From: Andrena cerasifolii
Taxonomy: Eukaryota > Arthropoda > Insecta > Hymenoptera > Andrenidae
Assembly: GCF_050908995.1 (NCBI RefSeq)
Contig: NC_135132.1
Location: 677,001-741,000, forward strand
Reading direction: 5' to 3'
DNA: 64,000 nt
Position numbers and translations under genes: made by a program. The notes beneath the pieces were generated by a model. That model ran no database searches. It saw only the letters and a program-made list of their open reading frames with translations, and was not told the DNA's origin. Position 1 is the stretch's first letter. Every line of letters begins with the position of its first letter. Of the stretch, positions 11,340 through 23,804 are shown piece after piece.

Positions 11340-11735
11340 TATGTATCCCAGAGAGTACACAGACGTCTTATTGTTAGAGACATCCATTTCTGACTTTCAA
11401 GACGTCTTGAAGATGTGTGGTAAAAAATTTAACCTTGACGGGGAATCGAATCTAGGCAATCCGCTTATGAAGTAATCGTTATTTGCACCTACCCAAGGCA
11501 TTTCCTTGTAAACTATTCCAACTTTTAGGTACATAATAAACTTAATTGTTTATAATAAAAGCATTTTGGCGCGAAATATTTTATAGAATGTCAACATTCG
11601 ACCTCTAGACTCGTTCCTCAAATTGTCATAAGACGGAGACGTCTTTAAGACGTAATTTTTATACGTCGTTAAGACGTCCAAATAAGGTCGTAACACGTTC
11701 ACTCCAAAAGCAGATGTAAACTGGACGCCTATAAG
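11340..11735. repeat. Second AAGACGTC-rich cluster
   Basis: AGACGTCTTATTGTTAGAGA, CAAGACGTCTTGAAGATG, GACGTCTTTAAGACGT and CGTTAAGACGTCC recur here. The motif family is that of 3425-4035, but no 61-bp hairpin core is present. The next element (MITE at 11749) starts just after it. Confidence 0.6.
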
Positions 11736-11748
11736 ACGTCGTGTGCTA

Positions 11749-14157
11749 CAGTATTGTCTCGTTAGCGACTCAATTTTGTGTACACGATACCGACTCTTCG
11801 CTATCCCCACCACTTTTGTCTCACTCTTGCCCGGCGAAAGCTAGAGCGAGATGGAACGAGAGCGAGCGAGAGGCACTGAAAGCGAGCGAGGACGGTACGA
11901 GACCGACGACGCGTTGATGTTTTATCTCGCTCCGTCTTTCGGACGCCTGACACTCTGTCCTTTGCGTGCGCGACGGGCGTGCGCGATGGTCGCAAGCGCG
12001 TATCGTGGGCACGAAACCGCTTCGCAAAATCTTGACGCAGGCCCGGTTCAAGTCTTTTTTGCGCCCTAGGCGAACTTGGCAAATTGTAATATTTTATTTT
12101 GAAGTATATTTTAAACAATACCAGCAATGAAAATACCATTATGCACCTCTTGTCGACTTTCCGCCCTAGGCAGTGGCCTAATTTTGCTTATAGGGACAAG
12201 CTAAGCTTACAGGCAGAGATCATTATGTACATAGCCAAAGAAAGTACATGTACAGGGTGTCCCACTAAGGAGTGGACAGCGCGATATCTCTTAAAGTATT
12301 GTCGATAAAAATATAAAAAAAATAGGGAATTGCATGGTTCGAGGGGGCCCATTTATTAGCGCGAACGAATTTTGTTTTCGATTATTATTTTAAAAGATAC
12401 GATGGTCAAGTTCGGTTTTTCAAATGGAACTATTTTTTTTGAAGACCTGAGTTGATAGTGCGTTCCAAGACAAATTCAATAAGCTTTAATGTATACACTT
12501 TATTTCCACTGGTTTTTAAGATATTGCGCTTGCAAATTTACTGATTTTCACTGGAAGAAAACCCTCTGGAATAGGAAGGACCGGGGTCGGTCTTACTGGC
12601 GCTACGGGTGGCATTGCCTGTTGAAACTGATACCTACCTGCCAAAGGTCTACGACAGGGTTCGCAGGTCCAAAAGCTGGACAATTCTTTTCCGTGAGAAA
12701 TGCTACTTAGGTAGGTACATCTGCGGTATCGAGAAGCGCATCGTTACTTTTATTTCGCACTTGCTTCTACGCTCGGATGGCCGGTTCTTTTGGGAGGGAT
12801 GCAAGTTGGATTGGTTAGCTTAGGAGGAGTGAAAGTTGCTAGACTAAATTTCAACCATAGGGAGCAGATTGTGTCAAAAGAATTGTCCAGCCTTTGGGCC
12901 TGCCATTTCTGGCGTAGACCTTTGGCAGGTAAGTATCCATTTCAACAGGCAGTGCCACCCGTGGCGCCAGTAAGACCGCCCCCGGTTTTTGCCATTCCAG
13001 AGGGTTTTCTTCCAGTGAAAATCAGTAATTTTGCAAGCGCAATATCTTAAAAACCAGTGGAAATAAAGTGTATACATTAAAGCTTATTGAATTTGTCTTG
13101 GAACGCACTATCAACTCAGGTCTTCAAAAAAAATAGTTCCATTTGAAAAACCGAACTTGACCATCGTATCTTTTAAAATAATAATCGAAAACAAAATTCG
13201 TTCGCGCTAATAAATGGGCCCCCTCGAACCATGCAATTCCCTATTTTTTTTATATTTTTATCGACAATACTTTAAGAGATATCGCGCTGTCCACTCCTTA
13301 GTGGGACACCCTGTATAACGTGTCTTAGACTAAATAAATCATTTATACTTTTGAAAAATTAAATTCTAATATTTTCTATTTTATGTACATATTTGTAACA
13401 ACTATGCCAAATTTCCTAAATGAAAGGAAAGCCAATCTCGACGACCTTCGTACAATTGTATATATCAGCAACCAAGCAACAATTCATGCGCAGTCGGAGC
13501 ACATACATAATTGTACGAAGGACGTCGAAATTGGCCTTCCTTTCATTTAGGAAATTTGGCATAGTTGTTACAAATATGTACATAAAATAGAAAATATTAG
13601 AATTTCATTTTTCAAAAGTATAAATGATTTATTTAGTCTAAGACACGTTATATATGTACTTTCTTTGGCTATGTACATAATGATCTCTGCCTGTAAGCTT
13701 AGCTTGTCCCTATAAGCAAAATTAGGCCACTGCCTAGGGCGGAAAGTCGACAAGAGGTGCACAATGGTATTTTCATTGCTGGTATTGTTGAAAATATACT
13801 TTAAAATAAAATATTACAAATTGCACTGCAACTGTTTTAAACTACGAATAAAAATTCAGAGTAAGGTCATCAATAAACTCAAATAAATGTATTATAATAA
13901 AGGGCGCAATTTGACAAGTTCGCCTAGGGCGCAAAAAAGATTCGTGACGGGCCTGCGTCAAGATTTTGCGAAGCGGTTTTCGTGCCCACGGTAAGCGCTT
14001 GCGACCATCGCGCACGCTCGCCGCGCACGCAGTGTTCTATCTCGCTCCCCCCTCCGGCCAAAAAGAAGCGAGAAACGAACACTCGGAATTAGGGCTCTGT
14101 TCACGATACCGACTCAACGCCGGTCCCGACCAGCGAGTCGCTAACGAGACAATACTG
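11749..14157 (-). mobile_element. Long foldback member of the CAGTATT..CTCGTTAGCG family (copy A)
   Basis: The ends are CAGTATTGTCTCGTTAGCGA and its inverse at 14138-14157, flanked by TA on both sides, as in Tc1/mariner elements. The two subterminal regions differ (GTGTACACGATACCGACTC on one side, CTGGTCGGGACCGG on the other). The interior is a long palindrome: left arm about 12085-12252 plus 13315-13455, right arm about 13500-13830, meeting near 13480. The left arm is split by another foldback at 12253-13314. Copies B, C and D are at 14785, 37789 and 48683 in the opposite orientation. No transposase is encoded. Confidence 0.85.
12253..13314. mobile_element. CAGGGTGTCCCAC-ended foldback element with 440-bp TIRs
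   Basis: The element starts CAGGGTGTCCCACTAAGGAG and ends with the inverse. Arms 12253-12690 and 12880-13314 match almost base for base; the loop is about 190 bp. It is flanked by TA, and the opposite arm of the host palindrome shows the uninterrupted site with a single TA, so the insertion is exact. CAGGGTGTCCC ends also occur at 18725 (partly), 21577 and 40577. It is a non-autonomous mariner-type element by target site; that is inference. Confidence 0.92.
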
Positions 14158-14688
14158 TATCTGGTTGTACACTATTCGGGATGTTACATATGTAAAACAT
14201 CAAGTGATGATTGCTGTTCATACAGGAAATAAAGGCGTGAAAACGTATTCGTTTCGCTATGCATTAATAATTACAACGATATTATCAGACATTCAAAATA
14301 GAAAAATAGACCTATGTTTATAAATATGCGCACATTATTTGAAATATTTCGTAATATATTTTGTGACATACTGACCTTGATATATTTATTTCAAAGCTTC
14401 TTTTTGTAAAGCAATTGGGAATTTTTATTCCTCCATATTCTTGTACCGGGTGTTGAAAAAGGAATGGCGACAAAAGTTTACGAAAATATTGTTTTGAGAA
14501 AAACGCGTTCAAAGTTTACATGAGCAGCTTAGATAGCCCGCACTACTATTCATTCAAACCTCTGTAACTCAGCCAATTTTAAGTTTTCGCCAAAAAGCCT
14601 TCCGTGAGACATTTCTAGGATTATAAGGATCAAAATAAAGCAACAAAAAATCGATTTTTATGCCGTCCAAAGTAGAAAAACTCCTTAA

Positions 14689-16314
14689 GGGGACATTCTA
14701 CCGCCTCCTTCGAAAATTCAACTAATTTTCGGTGATAGGTTTAATAATCAAATAGATACTTAGCGTTTTCGAACTTTTGGGGTACAGTATTTCCTCGTTA
14801 GCGGCTCGCTGGTCGGGACCGGCGTTGAGTCGGTATCGTGAACAGAGCCTTAATTCCGAGTGTTCGTTTCTCGCTTCTTTCTGGCCGGAGGGGGGAGCGA
14901 CATGGAACACTGCGTGCGCGGCGAGCGTGCGCGATAGTCGCAAGCGTTTACCGTGGGCACGAAAACCGCTTCGCAAAATCTTGACGTAGGCCCGTCACAA
15001 ATCTTTTTTGCGCCCTAGGCGAACTTGTCAAATTGCGCCCCTTATTATAATACATTTATTTGAGTTTATTGATGACCTTACTCTGAATTTTTATTAGTAG
15101 TTTAAAACATTTGCAGTATAATTTGTAATATTTTATTTTAAAGTATATTTTCAACAATACCAACAATGAAAATACCAGCAATGAAAGTCGACAAGAGGTG
15201 CAAAATGGTATTTTCATTGCTGGTATTGTTTTTCAACAATACCAGTATATTTTCATATACTTTAAAATAAAATATTACAAATTGCACTGCAACTGTTTTA
15301 AACTACAAATAAAAATTCAGTGTAAGGTCATCAATAAACTCAAATAAATGTATTATAATAATGGGCGCAATTTGACAATTTCGCCTAGGGCACAAAAAAG
15401 ACTTGAGCCGGGCCTGCGACAAGATTTTGCGAAGCTGTTTCGTGCCCACGATACGCGTTTGCGACCATCGTGTCCGCAAAGGACAGAGTGTCAGACGTCC
15501 GAAAGACGGAGCGAGGCAAAACATGAACGCATCGTCTGTCTCGTACCGTCCTCGCTCGCTTTCAGTGCCTCTCGCTCGCTCTCGTTCCATCTCGCTCTCG
15601 CTTTCGCCGGACAAGAGTGAGTCAAAAGTGGTGGGGATAGCGAAAAGTCGGTATCGTGTACACAAAATCGAGGCGCTAACGAGGAAATACTGTATATTGT
15701 ACCACTCTGGGAACACAAGAAAAAATCTTTGTTGCTTGTTTATTTCATTTATTTACATAAATATTTCGCAGTAATGTTGGCGTCTTCAGAATTTGACCTC
15801 TTTCTGGCAGTTGAAATTTCGGACGACTGGATCATCGAAAATAAAAAAAAAACAAATATATTTTTAATTTGCAGGAATATAGCTATCTGGGTTACCGTAA
15901 ATATGTTAATTTTTTTTTTAATATTTTCCCACTTTTTTATATCGATTAAATAGAAAAGAAATGCCACTGTCGGTACTTTCAACTTTGATCGACCGTCATT
16001 TTAATAATTATTCTTTCACGGCATACCAGATAACCATACTCCTGAAAATTAGAAATATGTTTGGTTTTTTTATTTCCCATGAACCAGTCGTCCAAAATTG
16101 CAACAGCCAGCAAAGGGTCAAATTCTGAAGGCGCCAACTTCACTGCGAAATATTGATGTAAACAAATGAAATAAACGAACAACAATTTTTTTGTAGTAAT
16201 TCAAGAGTGGTGGAATATACCCCCACAAATTTGAAAACGTTAAGTGTTTATTTCATTATATGAACCATCACCGAATAGTAGCCGAATTTTCGTCAGAGAC
16301 TGTAGAATGTCCCC
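14689..16314. mobile_element. GGGGACATTCTAC-ended element with TTAA-like target site
   Basis: The left end TTAA then GGGGACATTCTAC (14685 on) and the right end GTAGAATGTCCCC then CTAA (to 16318) are inverse. TTAA targets are typical of piggyBac-type transposition; the right duplication has one change. Inside are copy B of the CAGTATT family and an inverted pair (about 15720-15900 versus 16015-16200) whose mirror frames both read AVxLAxSEFD-like peptides. No transposase is recognised. Confidence 0.65.
14785..15692 (+). mobile_element. CAGTATT..CTCGTTAGCG MITE, copy B
   Basis: The ends CAGTATTTCCTCGTTAGCGG and its inverse are flanked by TA. One subterminal region carries GCTGGTCGGGACCGGCGTTG, the other TACCGACTTTTCGCTATCCC. 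The centre (about 15126-15297) is a hairpin with AATACCAGCAATGAAAATAC arms around GTCGACAAGAGGTGCAAAAT. Length is 908 bp. Confidence 0.9.
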
Positions 16315-16318
16315 CTAA

Positions 16319-17346
16319 ATGGATATATCCAAAAATGTAATTTTTTTATATTATTCTATGTATAAACATAAAAAAATCAATGCACGAAACTCTCACGCGT
16401 TAGAAGTGAAACTTCTTATTAAGTATCAAAACCGTTCATTTTTCTTAATGCAAATAAGTTTTATTCCTCTGCATGTTCATCGAGAAGCAAACTGTGTGGT
16501 ATATAGCTTCTCCTGGTGCAATACGAAGATACTTTTCATCATTCCATAAGAGTGCTTGCTGTTGTGCAATGAGATTATCTTCGATTGGTACCTATATCAT
16601 AAACATATCAAATTTGGTCTAAACTTGGTATCCTACAATTTTCGAGGTCGCTGATTATGAATCTGAAGTTAATGTTGCAAAAACCAAATGGTGAATCTAA
16701 TATCACTGGTATAAACGCTATTTTCAAGTTAATTTTTGTAAAAATTGTTTATTTTCCGATTTTTGACTAAACCGATATAATTAAAATGTCGAATGTCCAA
16801 TTTAATACAAAATTTTTTTAAAAATTATATTGAAATTTTTATTTTTTCCGATTCTAATGACAAAACTCAACATTTCTGCGTTTAGCAGGTCACGTAGTTC
16901 AAGTATATTGTCGAAAATAATAAAAGAAAACTATGGATTAGAAGCGTTGTTTGAAATAACGAATTCTGTTCTATTCATAATATACTAAATGCACTTGGCA
17001 CTTTAAATTTAAATATCTTAAAAAAACCGCAAATTTTCTCAATTGGATATCATACTTGACATGTTACTTTATATCAAGAAACTTGTTACAACGTGACACT
17101 CGGTGACACTCATCTTTGTTTTCCTTGCGTTTTATTAAAACATGACTTAGATTTATAACATATTGAGAAGGGAATTACCAGGGTAAATTTAAAGATATTT
17201 TACTTCGTTTCTGTGAAAAGTTTTGTTTATAACACCTACTCTATTGGTAAACTGTTTCATATATGGATCTTTTCAGATAAACTTTCTCTGACACATTAAA
17301 TATGCTCCCATTTTCAAAATATTAAGGAGCATGAACATATATTTAA
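16319..17346. other. No gene seen
   Basis: Very AT-rich sequence with a 76-codon chance frame at 16319-16549 that has no recognisable domain. I see no inverted ends or coding bias. Confidence 0.45.
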
Positions 17347-17480
17347 CCTTTAGAGGGCCGGATTGGCCACTATAGTGGCCACCTAAGAATTTGGATACTT
17401 TGCCGGCCATTTTGGTGGTATATATGCATAAATTTTAAGTAAATAACAATTTTAATGAAAAAATCCCGGCCCTCTAAAGG
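17347..17480. mobile_element. Short piggyBac-type MITE with TTAA duplication
   Basis: CCTTTAGAGGGCCGG at the left and its perfect inverse at the right are flanked by TTAA (17343-17346 and 17481-17484). A second small palindrome, TTGGCCACTATAGTGGCCA, sits inside the left end. Length is 134 bp. Confidence 0.88.
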
Positions 17481-18724
17481 TTAAGAAATTCAAGCGGTAT
17501 TTGATGCCTGAGCGCTGAACGTCTTAATAATGATTTTGACTTTTTCCATTTCGGACAAATTCAGGCAGTTGAAAGTGACGTTAATATAAGGCTTAATGTT
17601 CCCTAAATTATTATGCAAAAAATCACGGAGGTATTTAATTTGGTACATTTTTTAAAAGTCCCCTCGAAGTTGATAAACATTTAACATAAAATATTAGCAC
17701 AAATTGTTAGTATTGTAAAAAACTGGCTTGGCAGTTTTGAAGATTTGGCAGTATTAAACAAAACTTATAAAAATCAAATGGAAAGCATAAACATTCCGCC
17801 AATGGCAAGTGTTTGAAAAAATGCACCGAGATTTGGAATAAATTTCTAGTGTCACTTTTGACAGCACTTCAGATTCTTGACTTTTGTACATTACGTCGAA
17901 CACTGTACCACGATCCGTAGCATCGTCGGCGAACACTCTATCGCCGCAGCTACAACCGCTGATTGGAAACATTGCTTTCGTATTCGAACTTCTATACTCC
18001 AACCACACAAAACTTTACACTCAAATTTTTCAAAAACAAAGGCTTATTTTGAAAACTCCCATTAGGGTCTTGTCCCAAATGTCGATGATCTTGAAATATC
18101 GAGAAATATGACCTTGAGAAAAAAATCTTCTTCATCACAATAATTGCCTCGAAGTAAACATTTTTTTTCTTAGAAATTTCCTCGTATCATTAAAAACAAC
18201 GGAAATATTTTAGGTTTAAATGGTAGGTGATATTGCAGGAATACTGCACGGCAATGTGTGCGCAATATTGCAGGTATATTGCATGAACCTTGCCATTGTA
18301 GTATTATACAGCAATGTTTCCACAACAAAGTGTGTTGTAGGGGTAGAAACGTAAGAAAAACCTTTATTTAATGCATATTGATATTACCGTCCTCATCATC
18401 ATCGCCATCGTCATGGTCACCACCGTCATTATGATTATTATTATTATTATTAAATGGGACAAAACTCTTTAGTATAAAACGATGTATAGTTAATATGAAC
18501 AATAGAGGTGTTACAATCACAAAACAAAAAATGAAAACAAATTATAAGAGATATGCATACATAGTTACTAACTAATACCTAACAGTGACAATTCAAAAAT
18601 CTTCATTCACGTATGACGCTCAATACAGAATTTATGAACATTGAAAGAGAGTAACAAAATACATCCACATTGTTATAAAATAAGTAGGACAGCATACCTA
18701 CACAGGTAGGATATATAGTACTTA
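17481..18724. other. No confident gene; short repeated motif at 18220-18340
   Basis: An 84-codon minus-strand frame (17754-18008) has balanced composition but no recognisable domain or splice context. At 18220-18340 the words ATATTGCAGG, ATACTGCACGGCAAT and ATATTGCATG recur. A GTC/ATT-type triplet-rich patch is at 18390-18450. Confidence 0.35.
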
Positions 18725-19125
18725 CAGGGTGTTTATAAAAATGTGGAAGTCGTTTTCAGGATCGGTTCTACTCACCAAAATAACAAAAAAAGTTGGCATA
18801 CACAAGCAGGTATGTATAAGCATTTTTATATTTCGTAAAACACGGTCTCGAAACGCCTATTAAAGTGGCATTTAACCCCAGCTGTGTTTACGCGGATCAA
18901 TATATTCATTATCATTTTGCCTTTGTTTTTTTAAAGGCGAGAAGGAAATGATATGAATGAGTCAGCTGGTTATATGCATGCTGGGCCGGTGTTTTACGAA
19001 ATATAAAAATGCTTATAAGTGCAAACTAAGCATTATCGGATATATGCGTATACCATCATTTTTTAATATTTTGGTGAGTAAAATCGATCCTGAAAACATG
19101 TACCACATTTTTGTTAAACACCCTG
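18725..19125. mobile_element. Foldback MITE with CAGGGTGTTTA ends and TA duplication
   Basis: The left end CAGGGTGTTTATAAAAATGT is the inverse of the right end, which has ACATTTTTGTTAAACACCCTG. TA flanks both sides (18723-18724 and 19126-19127). The symmetry continues inward (TCAGGATCGGTTCTACTCACC), so most of the 401 bp is palindromic. Confidence 0.88.
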
Positions 19126-20758
19126 TAAATTAATATATTAGTTTGTAATCATCGATTTTCTTAGCATCAATTAATTAATTAACATTGTAGCCAGGTGTCT
19201 ATTGCTTGGCCGAATTTTTATCCACTTGATTAAATTAACAATTTATTTTGTTTCTTTCATTCTCACATAGTCGATCGTTAGCTACTTGTAAAAAAATTTC
19301 GAGCTTGTTTGTGATATTAGTACTGCGTTAACCATTCTCTGTTCTTTTTTAGTTCTCCATGTCTGTTCTTACTAACTACACACTGAGCTGGTCGAATTAA
19401 TTTCGAAACTGCATATATTTTATTAGGTAGGAATTATAACGGTTCGATATATTTATATCATGGTTTTGAAAATGAAGAAGAAATAGGCGTTCACACGCAA
19501 CTGTGAATACTTTTTGAAATTGTTGTTTGAATTTTTTTATTGATTTGATAAATGTTATTTTCGTACCACATCAGTCGAATTCATTATTGAAAGAATGATT
19601 TAGAATTTAGATTTGTTTTGTTTACTTATTTTTATTTACTACTCTTTTATATATTAGCAACTTTGATTATATCGTAATCAATACGTTCTTGTATTAAACT
19701 AATTGAATAGAAAATTCAGTATCGTTCCGTCGGCTGTTACTAAAGTAACACGGAAGAAACCATATCTACGATATAATCGGACTCTACTCGCACAGATACG
19801 TAATCGCGATAAAAATAGTGTAGATAATTTCGATTAACCCACTTTTCATGACAGAATCTTAAAAGTTCATCGGTAGTGTAGCCTATCGGATGATCATGTA
19901 ACGGTAATTGAGAAATCCATGATAATTCGAGGATAAATGCGTTCAGGCGCAACACAGACGTACACGTAATAGATTCGAAAAGTTTATCTCCTCATACAAA
20001 TACGTAGCATGTGGCATGAATATGTTAATAAACATACTTATGCAACAGGGAGTACATATATAATACTACATACTTGCGAATACTTTTGTTTTTCTTTCTT
20101 GTAAAATAGCACGATAAAGTTACGTCGCGTCGCGGCCTCCAATAATGGCAGCCTTGATTATTTGTGGGAAAGGGTGCCGTTTATTGGGTTCGAAAAACTA
20201 CATATCTAAGGAATTGTAGAAATTGACTTTACTTTATACGGTACATATGTACATAGATAGAAGATAACGAGCAGCAAACGAGCAATTACGATAGTTCTGC
20301 TTATAAATAATTGCGTAAGAAGTTGATCCATTAATTTTATTGAGAATCATTAAGAGCTGACGAAATTGTATCATGAGTTAATTGCAGCCTCACGGTAGTT
20401 GTGGTTCTAATTTAAAATTGATTGTTTAATTATTTCTAATATGGATTGATTACTAAAAATGATCAAATATGCACATCATCACTTGGAGCGGCATCGGCGT
20501 TTTCACGACGAAGAATTTCCACCTTGTGCACGGCAATAACGTTGCTGTAAAGTATTATTGAGTGTTTCCATGTCTCTGTTTTCAAAACAAACCCAACACG
20601 GATTTCGCTTTGTACATCGCTGTTTCGCCGATCCCGTTCTTCAGCAATAATCGTAATTGAGCCTTCGATGAGTCATCCACTTATGAAAATTGAATTCTTA
20701 TATTTTCTATTACATCTTCACGATATCAGAAATTGGAGACTTTGACGGCCCGAACTTA
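19126..20758. other. No gene seen
   Basis: AT-rich, apparently unique sequence of 1.6 kb. A 71-codon minus-strand frame at 19740-19955 has no recognisable domain. I find no repeat ends here; it is the longest plain stretch of the window. Confidence 0.45.
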
Positions 20759-21278
20759 CACTAGCGAATAAAAAAGTTAGCACTTTCTCGGTTTCTTCTA
20801 TTTTTGTTATTTTTTAGCATACATTTGGGACTATGGTATATTTGATATGCATATTCCGATGGAGAATTTAAAGCTGTATAAAAACCAGTTAAAATTGAAT
20901 TTATTTAACGGAGAAACAAAAGTGTTAGATGACATTGAAGGGGGTAACACATTTTTGGAACCGACAAAGAAGTTACTACGTTTAGTAACTTTTTAGGTTG
21001 TCCTAAAAGCAAAATATGCCCCCACAAAATATTAGATTTTTATATTAATGTTCAAAAGTGGTAACATTTTGTTGGCATTAAAAGTGTGTTGTCATCCTTA
21101 ATGTTATGTAGGGTTTTTGTTTGTTAGTAAAATAAATTCAGCTGTAACTGGGTGTTATACAGCTTTTAATTCTCTTTCAGAATATGTATATTAGACACAA
21201 ACTGCAGTTTTGAGTTGATATTGAAAAGTAATAGAAGTAGGGTGGTTTAAAAAAGTGAAACTTTTTTGTCCGCTACTG
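20759..21278. mobile_element. Tc1-type MITE
   Basis: The left end CACTAGCGAATAAAAAAGT and right end ACTTTTTTGTCCGCTACTG are near-perfect inverses flanked by TA (20757-20758 and 21279-21280). Length is 520 bp, with no transposase. The ends resemble those of Tc1-like elements (CAGTAGCGGACAAAAAAGT in the complement). Confidence 0.8.
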
Positions 21279-21576
21279 TATCCAGTTACTGTTTGAGGCT
21301 TACGGGTGTAACCCTTTTCCTTAGAAAACAGGGTGATCAAAAATACCCAAATTTATGGTTCGTTTAACAGCTAAAATTTTAAGAGGGAGAGGGAGAGGGA
21401 GGAGAAAGGGAGAGGGATTACACATTCTCACATTGGCGTGTACGTCTACGTTAATCGGTATAAAAGCGACGTTAGTCAGTCCTGTGGACTGCATTACACC
21501 ACGTACGCTCGAGTATTAACAAGTGTCGTTCGTGGCAATTTTCCCTCCGACCAATCGGGGCGTATAATCATATATA

Positions 21577-21850
21577 CAGGGTGTCCCAAACATACTGCGG
21601 TTCCTTGAAGGGGGTGACTCAGGGGGTTATTGTAAACAACTTTTCCCTTTGCGAAAATGTTCTCCGAGTTTTCGTTAACGAGATATTAACAAAAAGCACC
21701 GACCAATCAGAGTGCGAGCCTTCCGCTGGAGCAATCCTGCTAGCGTGGTCGCGTGCCGGACCGCGCTGCGCGTACGAACAAGCAAGACCTCATGCATCGA
21801 AGGAAATTGCGTAGAATGGCAAATGAAAAAGACGTAACAAAAAAATCGAA
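21577..21850. mobile_element. Orphan left end of a CAGGGTGTCCC mariner-type element
   Basis: TA followed by CAGGGTGTCCCAAACATACT begins a sequence that continues through AACGAGATATTAACAAAAAG into a GC-rich patch and stops at the palindrome boundary near 21850. The matching inverse right end is not seen after 27055, so either this is a truncated copy or the palindrome replaced its interior. Confidence 0.55.
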
Positions 21851-22541
21851 CCTTTTACCATGGTTTGTTTGCCATTTAAAGTGAATAACGAATAAAGGAT
21901 AAATAGATGAAAATCATGTGTAACGTAAAAAGACGAATACACACTTGTTTTTTTTTTTTAGAAGAATCGAGAATAATAATTATTTGTAGTGAGAGTATAA
22001 GGAACAGGTAAATTTCTTTTTTTTAATAACGTACAAACGAAAAGGTAATGTAACAGAGAACGAACGAAAAGTGATCGTAGTTCGTTATTGTGATAAAAAT
22101 CCGTAGTTCAATAACGGCCGACACTGTTGCTGATAATGAATAAAAGTCCGTTTAAAAACTCAGAAGAAAAATTTACGTACGGAAATGTGGAGAATTATCG
22201 CCGGAAATTAGCCATCGCTTGCTTTAAATTTAAAAACGAATGATCACCAATAAAGTAACTAAAACTCACCCTTGTTGGAAATTCGCCTGCAGCTTGAAAA
22301 CCTGCGTCACTGGGTCACTGAATCGATTCTGGTCATCGATGGACGAGCTCGGTGCACAGCTGGTCACAGGTATACGAAACTACCCAAAGTTAAGGGTCGC
22401 AATGTCAGGTGCGTCCAGGTTAATCTACCGAATATTCACTTCACGGCACGGTTACTAACACTGATCACTTAATTCACTTTTCATGGAACGTGTTGTTCCT
22501 ACGTTTTAAAAATCAGTGGCCCCGAAAGGGGTCGATTGTTG

Positions 22542-23804
22542 TTAATGTGAGAATGGCTCCACGTGGCCACCGCCATTGACGTTGCATTGCTCAACCCGGA
22601 GAATTAATTGCCTTTGAACGCCCTGCAATGTTTGCGGCGTAATGTTTTCCACTGCTGCGTGAATAAGCGCAATGGCTTCTTCGGGTGTATCCACCGGTTG
22701 ACGATACACCTCATTCTGAAATGATTGTTGTTCAACAAATACAAAACGTAAGTAAAAAAAAAGGAATATCTACAACATGAATAAATAAAGAATAACAGCA
22801 ATAATCAAATTACCTTCAGGTAGCCCCGAAAAAAAAATTCAGCGGATTCATATCCGGTGACCGTGGGGGCCACGCAACGTGGGCCTCCCGCCCGCCGCGG
22901 CCGATCCACCTGTCCTGAAAGGTTTCACCTAAATAAGCGCGGACATTCGGGGCGTAGTGTGGCCCAGCACCATCATGCTGGTAGTACATGTTCTGTCGGA
23001 TCTCATATGGAATATCGTCCATAAGATCCGGCAGAACATTTTCCAGAAAATCATTATACTTTGGGCCGTCTAGCCTGTCTGGCATAATGTACGGCCCAAC
23101 GATAAATTCGCCACAAATGCCGGCCCATAGGTTGATCGACCAACGGATTTATGCTGCACGTGGACGAAGTGCTAGGGGATTTTCGTCGCTCCACACATGC
23201 ATATTGTGGGAATTGTAGCATCCTTCCCTGTAGAAGAGTGCTTCATCCGTCCACAATATGTATTTGGTGAACGACGGATTCCTTCGCACTTCTCCCAACA
23301 GCCACGTGGAATACTGAAACCGCTGGATGTAATCCCCGGGGTGCAAATGTTGCACCAGTACATATTTGTACGGATGCAACAGGCGATCCCTGAGAATTCG
23401 GTGCACCGTCATGCGGCTGACACTAGAACAAAATGCTAAAACATCCACTATTAGATAACATTTTTTGTTCTTAATTAATAATTGCTGCTGGTATCTTGAA
23501 CTGTGACTTACTTTAGGCGGCGACTCAAGATGCGGACACTGATCGTTGGATCTGCTTCAACGGCGTCGATGATTCTCTCGACGGTGCCCAGATTTCGCGC
23601 TGCTGCGGGTCTACCCACCTCGCTGCCTCGCGGCATCATGGACCCCGTCGAGAAAAGCCTCGACGCTAAACGGCGAAACGTATCCTCGCTTGGCGTTTGG
23701 ATACCAGGATATTCTAGCGCAAATGCTCGCGCAGCAGCACTTGCGTCCCCGTTATTCCGGACGTACACCCAGAACATCCTATAATATTCTTGGGCCGTGA
23801 ACAT
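22542..23804 (-). pseudogene. Mariner-like transposase, left-arm copy (two introns, inactivated)
   Basis: Three exons: 23804-23512, 23422-22814 and 22715-22542, with the same GTAAGT...TAG and GTAATT...CAG intron borders as the right copy. Exon 1 carries a helix-turn-helix of the DUF4817 type (FTAQEYYRMFWVYV), exon 2 the DDE domain. Defects are a nonsense codon at about 23149-23151 (TAA where the right copy has CAA, in PRAAQIRW) and a 1-bp loss in the A/T run at about 22830-22838 that shifts the frame at MNPLxFFF. Exon 3 is full length (57 codons, EEAIALIHAAVENITPQ), unlike the right copy. It would cut and paste DNA at TA sites if active; as read it cannot. Confidence 0.85.

Noticed and set aside
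17754..18008. 84-codon minus-strand frame
   Set aside because: Composition is protein-like but there is no recognisable domain, start context or splice site.
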